Shown here piece after piece: positions 7,573-17,540 of a stretch of 64,000 nucleotides of DNA. The stretch's first letter is position 1. Each line of letters opens with the position of its first letter. Made by a program: the position numbers and the translations under genes. The stretch is from JAJRTA01 sp965603125. Lineage in GTDB: Bacteria > Zixibacteria > MSB-5A5 > GN15 > FEB-12. The stretch is taken from assembly GCA_965603125.1 (NCBI GenBank), contig CBFDBU010000014.1, positions 16,919 to 80,918 of the forward strand, in the 5' to 3' direction. The notes below the pieces were generated by a model. It worked only from the letters and a program-made list of their open reading frames with translations, did not search any database and had not been told where the DNA came from.

Positions 7573-8970
7573 ATGTTCGACAAAGTAAAAAAGACCATTG
7601 CTCACCACGAATTGATTAGCCGGGGTGATTCCATCCTTATCGGTCTCTCCGGTGGGCCTGACTCGGTTGCCCTGTTGCATATCCTCACGCGGCTCAGGGG
7701 AAAAATGAAGCTCACCCTGACGGCCGTCTACATCAATCATGGTATTCGCGTAAGAGCCGCCAAAGAGGAAGAGCGACAATGCCGGGATTTATGCGAGCGG
7801 CTGGGCGTGGAACTGATTATCGTTCGCGAGGATATCCCCGCCCTGGCTGCCGGAGCGCGAGCCGGTCTTGAGGAAACGGCACGCGATTTTCGCTACAGGG
7901 TCTTCGAGCGGATAGCAGGCAACGCCGGTCACAACCGAATCGCCCTCGGTCATCACGCCGACGACCGGGTGGAGACGGTTCTCTTCCGCGTTCTTCGCGG
8001 GACGGGCCGCACCGGTCTTTTAGGTATTCCTGTCGCGCGCGACCGAATAGTGAGACCGCTCTATGAATGCACAAAGCAGGACATCCACAGCTACCTGAAG
8101 GAACACAAACTGGCTTTCAGTGACGACGAGTCCAACAGGGATCCGCAGTTCGCCAGGAACTATATCCGCAATAAGCTCCTGGTTGATATCCGCAGGAGGT
8201 TGAACCCGGCGGTGGATCGGGCTCTTTTGAATCTGGCGGAGACTACGGCCGATGAAGAGAAGTTCCTGCAACAGGCTGTATCACGGGCGGCAAGAAAAAG
8301 TGTCCACAGAACCGCCGGCGACAAAATAGCACTTGATTTAATCACCTTTCGTGGTTATGATGTATGGTTAAGGCGTCGCCTGCTAAGATATTGCATCGCA
8401 GAGCTTTTGGAGACAGGGCAGACGCCGGACAAGGAGGCGGTCGATCGTATCGACCGCCTGGGAATCTCGGGTGGCAAGACGATCTCTTTGCCGCGTGGCA
8501 TCCAGGTGGTTCCTGCCGGTGAGAAGCTGGTTGTGTACCGCAAGCGAAACCGCCGCTTCAGTCATCGACTGGAGCCCGGTAAGGTTTGTCGTCTTGAGAA
8601 ACTCAGGTTGAATTTCCGCTGCCGTGTGGAAAGCCGTACGCCTGCGGCATTGAAAACGGAGAGACGCGCTTGCCGCGTGCTGATAGATCATGGCAGGCTG
8701 AAGCCGCCGCTGGTGGTTCGCAATATCACCTCCGGCGACCGCTTCCGGCCGCTGGGCATGAAGGGAACCAAGAAGGTAGGAGACTACCTTACGGACAGAA
8801 AGATACCGCCCGTGTACCGAGACGAAATCCCGGTGGTGTGCGATTCCGCGGGGATAGTGTGGCTGGTCGGGTTCGAAATTGCTGACCGAGTGAAACTTGA
8901 CCGTTTGACAAAAGAGGTATTGTCAATTGAGTATTGCAAGCGAAGAGAAACTAGGGCGAAAGCAGTTTGA
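7573..8970 (+). CDS. tilS: tRNA(Ile)-lysidine synthase
   Basis: Modifies C34 of the CAU-anticodon tRNA(Ile) to lysidine so that it decodes AUA. The PP-loop ATP-pyrophosphatase motif SGGPDS lies at residues 26-31, followed by NHGIRVRAAKEEERQC, GHHADDRVETVLFRVLRGTG and ARNYIRNKLL, all hallmark TilS stretches. The C-terminal TilS domain is present (NITSGDRFRPLGMKGTKKV and VGFEIADRVKL). At 465 residues it is the full-length form with both the central and C-terminal domains. The end overlaps the start of hpt by 44 bp, the usual tilS-hpt-ftsH arrangement, which implies translational coupling. Confidence 0.95.
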   Translation: MFDKVKKTIAHHELISRGDSILIGLSGGPDSVALLHILTRLRGKMKLTLTAVYINHGIRVRAAKEEERQCRDLCERLGVELIIVREDIPALAAGARAGLEETARDFRYRVFERIAGNAGHNRIALGHHADDRVETVLFRVLRGTGRTGLLGIPVARDRIVRPLYECTKQDIHSYLKEHKLAFSDDESNRDPQFARNYIRNKLLVDIRRRLNPAVDRALLNLAETTADEEKFLQQAVSRAARKSVHRTAGDKIALDLITFRGYDVWLRRRLLRYCIAELLETGQTPDKEAVDRIDRLGISGGKTISLPRGIQVVPAGEKLVVYRKRNRRFSHRLEPGKVCRLEKLRLNFRCRVESRTPAALKTERRACRVLIDHGRLKPPLVVRNITSGDRFRPLGMKGTKKVGDYLTDRKIPPVYRDEIPVVCDSAGIVWLVGFEIADRVKLDRLTKEVLSIEYCKRRETRAKAV

Positions 8971-9481
8971 GTTGTTGCTCGACCAGCGAAGGCTGGCAAC
9001 GCGTATCTCTGAACTCGCTGACCGGATCAATACCGACTACGCCGATCAGACACCGGTTCTGTTGGGTGTGCTCAAGGGCTGTTTCGTGTTTATGGCTGAC
9101 CTCATTCGTCAGATTCAACTCCCGGTGGAGGTGGAATTCGTCTCGGCTTCATCTTATCGGCATGGAAAAACACAGGAAAGCGAAGTGGACTTCAACGGGC
9201 CGCTGTCGATTCCTCTTAAGGGGCGGCGCGTGCTGATAGTGGAGGCGATAGTCGACACCGGTCGTACTGTGGATACGATCCGAAAGCACCTGGCCGCACT
9301 GGAACCGACCTCGGTGGAGGTGGTCACGCTGATCGACAAACCGGCCAGCCACCGGGTCAAACTGGACATCAAATACAAAGGGTTTTCCATCGGCAACGAG
9401 TTTGTTATCGGCTTCGGGCTGGACAATACTCAGAGGTACCGCAACCTTCCTTTTGTCGGAAAGATGATTGATCTGCGCTGA
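8927..9481 (+). CDS. hpt: Hypoxanthine phosphoribosyltransferase
   Basis: Purine-salvage enzyme transferring phosphoribose from PRPP to hypoxanthine or guanine. 184 residues from a TTG start inside the end of tilS, with AGAGG upstream. Conserved parts are LLGVLKGCFVFMADLIRQI, SASSYRHGKTQESEV (flexible loop with Ser-Tyr), LDIKYKGFSIGNEFVIGFGL and the C-terminal YRNLPFVGKM. The PRPP loop reads VEAIVDTGRT (E106, A107, D110), whereas the family normally has V-E-D-I-x-D-T-G; the second acidic residue, which contacts the ribose, is Ala (codon GCG). The rest looks intact, so activity is expected but should be checked. Confidence 0.93.
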   Translation: MSIASEEKLGRKQFELLLDQRRLATRISELADRINTDYADQTPVLLGVLKGCFVFMADLIRQIQLPVEVEFVSASSYRHGKTQESEVDFNGPLSIPLKGRRVLIVEAIVDTGRTVDTIRKHLAALEPTSVEVVTLIDKPASHRVKLDIKYKGFSIGNEFVIGFGLDNTQRYRNLPFVGKMIDLR

Positions 9482-9567
9482 GGCGGTTTTCTTTCCGATA
9501 TTATTAGAATGCAGCAGGCCGGACGGAAGTATAACTATACACGAGAATACTACTGAATGGTGATTTC

Positions 9568-11529
<1,962 letters not shown>

Positions 11530-11532
11530 CCG

Positions 11533-12102
11533 GTGATAGTAGATCGCAAGAAAATCCTCAAAGGTGTCAAGCTGATTCTTGAGGGAGTCGGGGAAGACCC
11601 GGCCCGCGAGGGGTTAGTGCGTACGCCCGAGCGCATCCTTGAGTATTTCGAAGAGGTTCTGGACGGGTACGATAAAGACCCCACCGCCGAGCTTCGTAAA
11701 TACACCACCTCCAACAAAGACGAGATGATCATACTGCGGGACATCTCCTTTTATTCTTTGTGCGAACATCACATGCTGCCCTTTTTCGGCAAAGTGCACA
11801 TTGCGTACATTCCCCAGGACGACCGCGTGGCCGGTTTTTCAAACTTAGTCCGCGTGGTGGAGATACTCTCGCACCGGCTGCAGGTCCAGGAGCGCATGAC
11901 CACCCAGATCGCCGATTCAATCGTGGAGGCCATCCACTGCAAGGGAGTGCTGATCGTGGTGGAGGCCGAACATCTGTGCCTGACCATGCGCGGCATCAAG
12001 AAGCCCGGCAGCAAGATAGTAACTTCGGCCATTCGGGGCGGCATGCGCAGGACCGCCACCCGCATCGAGGCCCTGAACCTGCTTGGCCGGGTGGGGATTT
12101 AG
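11533..12102 (+). CDS. folE: GTP cyclohydrolase I
   Basis: First enzyme of tetrahydrofolate (and pterin) synthesis, converting GTP to dihydroneopterin triphosphate. 189 residues from a GTG three bases after the ftsH stop. Zinc ligands are visible as SLCEHHMLP (C77, H80) and HLCLTMRG (C149). Other family stretches are REGLVRTPER, FFGKVHIAYIP, RLQVQERMTTQIADSI and SAIRGGMRR. Gly-Phe-Ser-Asn-Leu replaces the more usual G-L-S-K-L. Together with folP further on it suggests a folate gene group interrupted by inserted DNA. Confidence 0.95.
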   Translation: MIVDRKKILKGVKLILEGVGEDPAREGLVRTPERILEYFEEVLDGYDKDPTAELRKYTTSNKDEMIILRDISFYSLCEHHMLPFFGKVHIAYIPQDDRVAGFSNLVRVVEILSHRLQVQERMTTQIADSIVEAIHCKGVLIVVEAEHLCLTMRGIKKPGSKIVTSAIRGGMRRTATRIEALNLLGRVGI

Positions 12103-12190
12103 GGTCGGCGTCTCGCCCTGCGACATACAACTGCAACTTACTTCCGTCACGGAGGTGAATATGCGGCCGCCTGCCTGCTCACCCGTCACC

Positions 12191-13237
12191 CTACGAAGCG
12201 ATCTCCCGCAGGAAGTCGCTCAGCTTCCCTGCCCGATACACCTCGAAAGCAGGTCCTGCGCCCGGCTCCCGGTGCCACTTGACCAGCCTGATTTCATCAT
12301 CGGCGATTTCGACGACCGTCATCCCGTCTTCGTAACATCCACAGCCTGTGTTGAAATAGCAGGGCAGGGGCTCGCCTTGTGGATCGGCAGGGTCGATTTC
12401 CCGGTTTCGCTTTTTCTCGTGCTTGAGTCTCTTCTTCAGCCCGTCCAGCTCCTTCTTGAGGCGACGTTTCTCCTTTTCAGAGAGTCCCCCCGTATCGATC
12501 CGGTCCTGCAACCCTTTGATCTCATCCTTCAGTCGTCGAGCGTACGATTTGGATGCGAATATAGCGCGATGCGAATGGCCGCATATCAGCAAGACCTTCG
12601 ACCCTCTCGCCCAGGCGTACAGGATTTGCTCATAGTCTTCAGTGATGCGGGACTTGGTGGCCGAAGAATGACCATACAGGCGAAGGGCTTTGGCGATATA
12701 CTCAACCGACCTGAAGATGCGCACGAAAAACCGGCTGGACCAGGCATCCTTGTCGGACTGGGGATCGCCCTGGTGGCCATGCACCAGAAGCATGGAGGCA
12801 TTTCCTTCACCGACACGCATCTTCAGGGCTTCGGTTGCGCATGCCGCCTTCGCCGGTGCATTCCTGGCCGGGTCGGGCAACGTCCTCCAGTCGATATCGT
12901 GGTTGCCGTAAACCCGGTGGACGCGCTCATCGCCGAACGCCTTGATCCTACTGTATATGCTGTTTTCGTACCTGGCCACGATCTCGCCAAGTTCAAATTG
13001 CCAGAACTCCTCGGTGTCCCCAAGGAATATCAGCGAATAACCTTCGCGGTTGTAGTGCTCCAGGGCGGCCACAAGGGCCTTTTCATTGTGGCGGAAGTCA
13101 TCCGCTTTCCCTCCGTTTCCAAAGTGAGTGTCGCTGAGCAGCGCCCATTTGCTGCGGTGCGCGTCAAGGACCGGAACATCGTCGGACTGCCACAATTGTG
13201 TCAGCTTTTCATGCGTCAGTTTTCTGTTTTGGGCCAC
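12191..13237 (-). CDS. Calcineurin-like metallophosphoesterase with coiled-coil insert
   Basis: A 348-residue protein starting at GTG (13235-13237) behind AGGAGG. All five metallophosphoesterase blocks are present: LSDTHFG (about 35-41), FLGDTEEF (71-78), YGNHDIDW (110-117), LVHGHQGD (about 154) and CGHSHRA (about 217). Between the last block and the C-terminal strands lies a highly charged, probably coiled-coil insert (LKDEIKGLQDRIDTGGLSEK, then many Lys/Arg/Glu). The closest functional analogy is to LpxH/UDP-diacylglucosamine pyrophosphatase-like enzymes, but the substrate is unknown. It is oriented against folE and has no minus-strand partner. Confidence 0.85.
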   Translation of the reverse strand: MAQNRKLTHEKLTQLWQSDDVPVLDAHRSKWALLSDTHFGNGGKADDFRHNEKALVAALEHYNREGYSLIFLGDTEEFWQFELGEIVARYENSIYSRIKAFGDERVHRVYGNHDIDWRTLPDPARNAPAKAACATEALKMRVGEGNASMLLVHGHQGDPQSDKDAWSSRFFVRIFRSVEYIAKALRLYGHSSATKSRITEDYEQILYAWARGSKVLLICGHSHRAIFASKSYARRLKDEIKGLQDRIDTGGLSEKEKRRLKKELDGLKKRLKHEKKRNREIDPADPQGEPLPCYFNTGCGCYEDGMTVVEIADDEIRLVKWHREPGAGPAFEVYRAGKLSDFLREIAS

Positions 13238-13423
13238 GATTGAACCCTCCTGTTTGGCGGCATCCCGTATTGCCCCGGCCCGGATGCCGGATTCCGCGTT
13301 GCTGAACGAATCGCCCGGAGACTCCCTTTAGTGCCAACGCCTCGTTTTGTGCTCAGAGAAGATGGTTTTTTCGCGTTGCCATCGTGTGGCGTGGCCGCCC
13401 TTTCTGGGAGTTGGGTCCGTAAA

Positions 13424-13605
13424 CTACCCTATCAAGCCCCGAAGCTCTCTATACTGATGTTCCAAGCAGGCTATGTCCGTGTTTACCAGTAGCTTAGCTA
13501 CCCATTCTTGGCTAATCCGGTTATTCGGACAGTCGACAGGATTGAGTTTCCCTCAATCAAGGCCGCCACGACCTGCGCTCTTTTCTGTCTACTGAGCTTG
13601 TTCAT
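13424..13605 (-). pseudogene. IS1-like transposase N-terminal relic with frameshift
   Basis: Read from ATG (13603-13605) on the minus strand, the frame gives MNKLSRQKRAQVVAALIEGN and then SILSTVRITGLAKNG, followed by a stop. Shifting the frame at that point continues as VAKLLVNTDIACLEHQYREL before another stop near 13424. This pattern (E-G-N-S-I-x-x-T-V-R-x-T-G-x-x-K-x-T-V-x-K-L-L) is the helix-turn-helix N-terminus of IS1-type transposases. The catalytic part is absent, so it is a dead fragment. It sits next to the toxin-antitoxin module and marks this spot as an insertion-prone site. Confidence 0.75.
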
Positions 13606-13651
13606 ACTGACCTAATATGCTTGAGCAAATTCGTTTTGTGAAGTAGTTATT

Positions 13652-13672
13652 TACAATTTTTGTAAAATTGTA
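13652..13672. promoter_or_regulatory. 21-bp palindromic operator of the toxin-antitoxin module
   Basis: TACAATTTT-TGT-AAAATTGTA is a perfect 9-bp inverted repeat, with a nested TTTACAA/TTGTAAA repeat overlapping its left part. It ends 2 bp before the -35 box of the toxin promoter, the position expected of an antitoxin autorepression site. The HTH domain of the HigA-like protein is the probable ligand (inference). Confidence 0.7.
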
Positions 13673-13674
13673 TA

Positions 13675-13702
13675 TTGACTTGTACGTTTTGTCGTATATA
13701 TT
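13675..13702 (+). promoter_or_regulatory. Promoter of the higBA-like operon
   Basis: TTGACT (13675-13680), a 16-bp spacer and TATATT (13697-13702). The predicted transcription start is only a few bases before the ATG at 13711, so the toxin message may be nearly leaderless, consistent with weak toxin translation. Confidence 0.6.
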
Positions 13703-13710
13703 GTTGTAGG

Positions 13711-14001
13711 ATGGAATTAGAAATCTTTGACCCAAAGATAAAATCAATGGCTTTTGATCCGTCATATAAAGGGAAGTGGTCAGCAGCCATTGTAAGAGCT
13801 GTTAGGAAAACTGTCAATATTATGATGCAGGCTACAAGTCGATTGGATTTATATAATATGCGTTCGCTCCAATTGAAGAAACGTAAAGGAGAGGAATACC
13901 ATCAAATTCGGATTAATGACCAATACAGATTCTTAGTGGAATTCAAAAGCAAGAATAGTGGAGAACTTATATCGATTATCAAGATAGGAGATTTGCACTA
14001 A
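13711..14001 (+). CDS. higB: RelE/HigB-family toxin
   Basis: A 96-residue protein of the type II toxin HigB/RelE fold, which cleaves mRNA on the ribosome in characterised members. The C-terminal core EEYHQIRINDQYRFLVEF and the ending ISIIKIGDLH match the family, as does MMQATSRLDLYNMRSLQLKK. The start is ATG 13711, just after the promoter. Genes here are visibly AT-rich, with AT-ending codons unlike the rest of the window, which implies horizontal acquisition. The stop overlaps the antitoxin start by one base (TAATG), and toxin-before-antitoxin order is typical of higBA. Confidence 0.85.
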   Translation: MELEIFDPKIKSMAFDPSYKGKWSAAIVRAVRKTVNIMMQATSRLDLYNMRSLQLKKRKGEEYHQIRINDQYRFLVEFKSKNSGELISIIKIGDLH

Positions 14002-15134
14002 TGAGGAAAAAGGTAATACCAGAGGCGTTCCATCCTGGTGAATATCTCCGAGATGAAATTGAGGCACGAGGATGGAGTCCCAGTGATCTTGCCGAGATTT
14101 TGGGAATAGAGAACAATGTCGTAAGCGATCTTTTTGTAGGAAGAAGATCAATTTCACCAGAATTGGCAAAATCATTAGGGGAGGCACTTGGAACATCTGC
14201 CCAATTATGGCTTAATCTACTATCTGCCTATAAACTTGCTGCAGCAGAATCTCCAGACGATACAGTGGCACGTAAAGCAAAGCTATATTCACTTGCCCCT
14301 ATTAGAGAAATGCAAAAGAGGCATTGGATTGAAGAATCAAGTAACATTAAGGTTCTTGAAACACAAGTTTGTCAGTTCTTTAAGATCAAGAGTCCCGACG
14401 AAAGAATCCGTCTGGCCCATGCCGCACGCAAATCAGATGATCATGGCAAGGTGACGAATCCCCAATTGGCGTGGCTTGCCCAAGCAAAAAATTTGGCAAA
14501 GAGAATCGTTAAGATTCCTAAGTATGACCTATCAAAGTTCCAGCATTTACTGAATGAGCTTTCTGCCCTGAAAATGGAACCTGAATCTGTTGCATTGATC
14601 CCTGATCTTCTGTCACAATATGGTATTCGTTTTCTTGTAATGGAGCATCTTCCCAAAACGAAGATTGATGGTGCTTGTTTCTGGTTGGACAATGTGTCTC
14701 CCGTAATTGTCGTTTCATTACGCTATGATCGAATTGATTATTTCTGGTTTACTATAGTTCATGAACTAATGCACATCAAGAAACGCGACGGCACAAAAAT
14801 ACTATTAGTCGAAACAGCGCTGGTCGGTGAAGATGCGCAACCAGATAACGAAAAACCAGTGGTGGAAAAAACTGCCGATGAGCTTGCACGACGATTTCTG
14901 ATAGATCAAGATCAACTGCAAGACTTTATTCTCAGGCATGATCCCTTCTTTTCAAAGAAAGCGATTATGTCTTTTGCAAGACTTAATGGGGTTCACCCTG
15001 GTATAGTTGTTGGTCAATTACATTACATGGGCAAAGTACCGTATGGACACTTTCGTCCTCTGTTAGTGAAGGTTAGAGATATAATTACCTCAACTGCTCT
15101 TAGTGATGGATGGGGGAATATAGTAACCGCTTAA
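14001..15134 (+). CDS. higA: HigA-type antitoxin fused to ImmA/IrrE metallopeptidase
   Basis: A 377-residue two-domain protein. Residues 1-90 form a HigA-type XRE helix-turn-helix (FHPGEYLRDEIEARGWSPSD, then GRRSISPELAKSLGEALGTS and WLNLLSAYKL). After a helical linker the C-terminal half is an ImmA/IrrE-like zinc peptidase: HELMH at about 254-258, followed downstream by KTADELARRF, which supplies the distal acidic ligand. In characterised relatives such domains cleave repressors; whether it cuts itself, the toxin or another target is unknown. The HTH probably represses from the 21-bp palindrome at 13652. Overlap with the toxin and a following gene indicates one operon. Codon use is AT-rich. 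Confidence 0.85.
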   Translation: MRKKVIPEAFHPGEYLRDEIEARGWSPSDLAEILGIENNVVSDLFVGRRSISPELAKSLGEALGTSAQLWLNLLSAYKLAAAESPDDTVARKAKLYSLAPIREMQKRHWIEESSNIKVLETQVCQFFKIKSPDERIRLAHAARKSDDHGKVTNPQLAWLAQAKNLAKRIVKIPKYDLSKFQHLLNELSALKMEPESVALIPDLLSQYGIRFLVMEHLPKTKIDGACFWLDNVSPVIVVSLRYDRIDYFWFTIVHELMHIKKRDGTKILLVETALVGEDAQPDNEKPVVEKTADELARRFLIDQDQLQDFILRHDPFFSKKAIMSFARLNGVHPGIVVGQLHYMGKVPYGHFRPLLVKVRDIITSTALSDGWGNIVTA

Positions 15135-15151
15135 ACGTAAAGGATATTATC

Positions 15152-15721
15152 GTGAAACAAGTAACACAAAGAGACCGTTTCATACAACGCTTTGCTCGTG
15201 AATACATGAAAACAAGTGGGGTAGAGTCAATTGATCTTAATGTTTTTGTGCAATGGCTTCTTGAAAACGGCCATTTGGAAGCAGACCCTAAGAGAATCAG
15301 ACGACTTCTTCGAGAAGATGTATCCCACGCTTTGAGTGAAGAAAGATTCACTGATCCCGATTTGCGACGAGTGCGCAAATATCATTTCTTGACGAGGAAA
15401 AGAGGGAAACAACAGTTATCACTTTGTTTTCCTATGGAGAATATATCCCGAAAAGACATGATAGTTTCACTACAAATTCGTAGGAGTGGTCTGGTATCAA
15501 GAGCCATTCAGATGCAAACCGATCTTGACCATTTCAATAAGTTTGTTAACAAGGGAGAGGCAATTCAGTTGTCGTTCGACTTAACTAATGATATCAAAGA
15601 AGCTGAGGTAGATGAGGCTATTTCTCAGAGTTCTTCTTCCTCCGAGCATTCGCGGCCTTCTTCGCAATGGCCCGGCGCTCTTCCCGAGTCGGCTTCGTCA
15701 CTCGCGCCTTCCCGCCCTTGA
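15152..15721 (+). CDS. Unknown third gene of the toxin-antitoxin operon
   Basis: I do not recognise this 189-residue product. GTG 15152 is preceded by AAAGGA at proper spacing; an in-frame ATG at 15110 would overlap the antitoxin gene by 25 bp. The first 155 residues are AT-rich in codon use like the two genes before and look like a helical nucleic-acid-associated protein (RDRFIQRFAREYMKTSGVE, then EADPKRIRRLLREDVSHALS). The last 30 residues (SSSSSEHSRPSSQWPGALPE and on) switch to high G+C and are antisense to a decayed Ala/Lys-rich ORF, so the natural C-terminus was probably lost at an insertion junction near 15620. Confidence 0.6.
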   Translation: MKQVTQRDRFIQRFAREYMKTSGVESIDLNVFVQWLLENGHLEADPKRIRRLLREDVSHALSEERFTDPDLRRVRKYHFLTRKRGKQQLSLCFPMENISRKDMIVSLQIRRSGLVSRAIQMQTDLDHFNKFVNKGEAIQLSFDLTNDIKEAEVDEAISQSSSSSEHSRPSSQWPGALPESASSLAPSRP

Positions 15722-15806
15722 GACCGCCTAAGCGGCCGAGTGCGAATGCCGCCGGATTCTTGCTGTTAGTCTCAATACAGCAATGGCGGAGGATCCTGTT
15801 AAGGTT
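15618..15806 (-). pseudogene. Decayed Ala/Lys-rich small protein gene
   Basis: On the minus strand an open stretch after a TAG at 15807-15809 encodes RHCCIETNSKNPAAFALGRL, then GGLKGGKARVTKPTREERRA and IAKKAANARRKKNSEK, ending in TAG at 15618-15620. The pattern N-P-A-A-x-A-L-G-R-L-G-G-x-K-G-G-K-A-R ... R-x-x-I-A-K-K-A-A is a widespread small basic protein type. No ATG, GTG or TTG with a ribosome site precedes it in frame, so the 5' end appears lost. It overlaps the last 100 bp of the third TA-operon gene antisense. Confidence 0.6.
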
Positions 15807-15867
15807 CTAACACCGCCCGGCAATTTCAAACTGACTCGTTGCCTTTTTCTCACTTGATTTGTGACGT

Positions 15868-15873
15868 TATAAT
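15868..15873 (+). promoter_or_regulatory. Possible -10 element for folP
   Basis: A perfect TATAAT 27 bp upstream of the folP ATG. The -35 region 17 bp further up (TTTCTC) is poor. It may restore transcription of folP-cdaA downstream of the inserted island. Confidence 0.4.
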
Positions 15874-15900
15874 TGCGTACTATACGTCTGAGGCATCTCG

Positions 15901-16782
15901 ATGCAAAAGCAGACCTTTCACAGGCCGGAAGAAATCAAGCGCGTGATTCCAATTGCGCCCGGAAGGCAACTGGCGTTGTCACGACCGTTGGTGATAGGAG
16001 TTCTCAACGTCACCCCGGACTCGTTCTCGGACGGCGGACAGCACACGACCGTCGACGCAGCGGTGGAACATGCTTTGCGCATGGAGCAGGACGGCGCCGA
16101 TATCGTTGACATCGGCGGTGAGTCCACCCGGCCCGGTGCCGAACCGGTGGGTGAAGACAAAGAGCGGCAGCGCGTCATCCCGGTGATTCAGCGGCTACGG
16201 GACCTGACAGATATACCTGTCTCGATCGACACCTACAAGGCTGGTGTGGCCCAGGCGGCTTTTGAGGCCGGGGCGGATATTGTCAACGATGTGTCCGCTC
16301 TCCGGTTCGACCCGGACATGGCCGGCGTGGTGGCTCACTGGAAAGCCCCCGTGGTACTGATGCACATGGCAGGTACGCCTCACGACATGCAGAACGACCC
16401 TCAGTACCGCGACTGCGTGGAGGAGATATTGGAGTTCTTTGACGAACGCATCGCGTTTTGCGACCGTCAGGGGATTGACAAATCCAGGATCATCATCGAT
16501 CCCGGTATCGGATTCGGTAAGCGGCTTTCCGACAATCTTGAAATCCTGGCACGCTTCCAGCAGTTCACCCGATTCTCAGTCCCGGTCATAATCGGCGCCT
16601 CCCGCAAGTCGTTTATCGGCATGTTGCACGACAGCGAAAAACCCGCCCACGAGCGGTTGGGCGGCTCGCTGGCGGCGGCGGTGGCGGGAGTGATGAAAGG
16701 GGCGGCGATTGTCAGGGCACACGACGTGCCGGAGACGGTTGAGGCCATGAAAGTGCTTCAGGCGATAACGGAGACGGCATGA
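15901..16782 (+). CDS. folP: Dihydropteroate synthase
   Basis: Condenses p-aminobenzoate with dihydropterin pyrophosphate in folate synthesis (the sulfonamide target). 293 residues, TIM-barrel family signatures: GVLNVTPDSFSDGG (N-terminal pterin/diphosphate loop), DIGGESTRPGAEPV, PVSIDTYKAGVA, GADIVNDVSAL, VLMHMAGTP, IIDPGIGFGKR and IGASRKSFIG, then the C-terminal GAAIVRAHDV (R-x-H). No obvious ribosome site precedes the ATG. It overlaps cdaA by 4 bp (ATGA), so the two are coupled. Confidence 0.96.
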   Translation: MQKQTFHRPEEIKRVIPIAPGRQLALSRPLVIGVLNVTPDSFSDGGQHTTVDAAVEHALRMEQDGADIVDIGGESTRPGAEPVGEDKERQRVIPVIQRLRDLTDIPVSIDTYKAGVAQAAFEAGADIVNDVSALRFDPDMAGVVAHWKAPVVLMHMAGTPHDMQNDPQYRDCVEEILEFFDERIAFCDRQGIDKSRIIIDPGIGFGKRLSDNLEILARFQQFTRFSVPVIIGASRKSFIGMLHDSEKPAHERLGGSLAAAVAGVMKGAAIVRAHDVPETVEAMKVLQAITETA

Positions 16783-17540
16783 CCATATTCCAGTACGACT
16801 TCATGAAGTTCGGCCTCAAGGACCTGGTCGATGTTCTCATCGTCGGCTTCATCCTCTACCAGGTGATGAAACTGGTCAAGGGTACGCGCTCGGCCCAGAT
16901 TGTGGTGGGCATGTCGCTTATTGCCGGGGTGGCGTTCGTATCCTACTGGTTTCAGCTTGAGGGTCTGACCTGGCTGTTCTCCACTCTGGCGCCGTTTGCC
17001 CTGATCGTGCTGGTGATTGTCTTCCAGCCGGAACTGCGCGGGGTGCTGGCCCAGATGGGGCAGAATCGTTTCTTCCGGCGCTTTGTCAGGATCCAGCACC
17101 GCAAAACGCTTGACGAGATCAGCCGGGCTGCCGTGCGCCTTTCTGAACTCAACTACGGGGCCCTGATCGTAATCGAGCGCAACACCGGGCTACGCAACTT
17201 TGCCGAATCGGGCAAGGAGATGAACGCCGAACTTTCCTCAGAATTGCTGGTAACGCTCTTCACTCCGTATACACCTCTCCACGACGGGGCCGTGATAGTT
17301 ACCGGTGATTTCATTGTCGCCGCGGCAGCCTCGCTCCCGCTGACCACCAACCTGCGTTACCGCAAGCTGTTCGGAATGCGCCACAAGGCGGCGATCGGCG
17401 TCTCCGATGTTTCCGACGCCGTAGTCGTAGTCGTGTCCGAGGAGACCAGCAGGATATCCATTGCCTATCAGGGGGTGCTGGACACGGATATCAAGAAGTC
17501 GGCGTTCAAGGAGAAATTAGCCGCCTACCTTCAGAAGTAG
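16779..17540 (+). CDS. cdaA: Diadenylate cyclase (membrane, CdaA type)
   Basis: Makes the second messenger c-di-AMP from two ATP. 253 residues: about three N-terminal membrane helices (LVDVLIVGFILYQVMKLV, then VVGMSLIAGVAFVSYWF and LAPFALIVLVIVFQPEL), then the DAC domain with GALIVIERNTGL, YTPLHDGAVIV (DGA motif) and FGMRHKAAIGVSD (RHR-type motif, here RHK). The C-terminal part is short, with no CBS domains. The folP-cdaA pair downstream of an ftsH cluster is a common arrangement. No c-di-AMP phosphodiesterase is visible in the window. Confidence 0.93.
   Translation: MTIFQYDFMKFGLKDLVDVLIVGFILYQVMKLVKGTRSAQIVVGMSLIAGVAFVSYWFQLEGLTWLFSTLAPFALIVLVIVFQPELRGVLAQMGQNRFFRRFVRIQHRKTLDEISRAAVRLSELNYGALIVIERNTGLRNFAESGKEMNAELSSELLVTLFTPYTPLHDGAVIVTGDFIVAAAASLPLTTNLRYRKLFGMRHKAAIGVSDVSDAVVVVVSEETSRISIAYQGVLDTDIKKSAFKEKLAAYLQK

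Noticed and set aside
12083..13243. A 386-codon plus-strand frame opposite the metallophosphoesterase
   Set aside because: The minus-strand gene has all five metallophosphoesterase motifs and AGGAGG-GTG; the plus frame has no recognisable motif.
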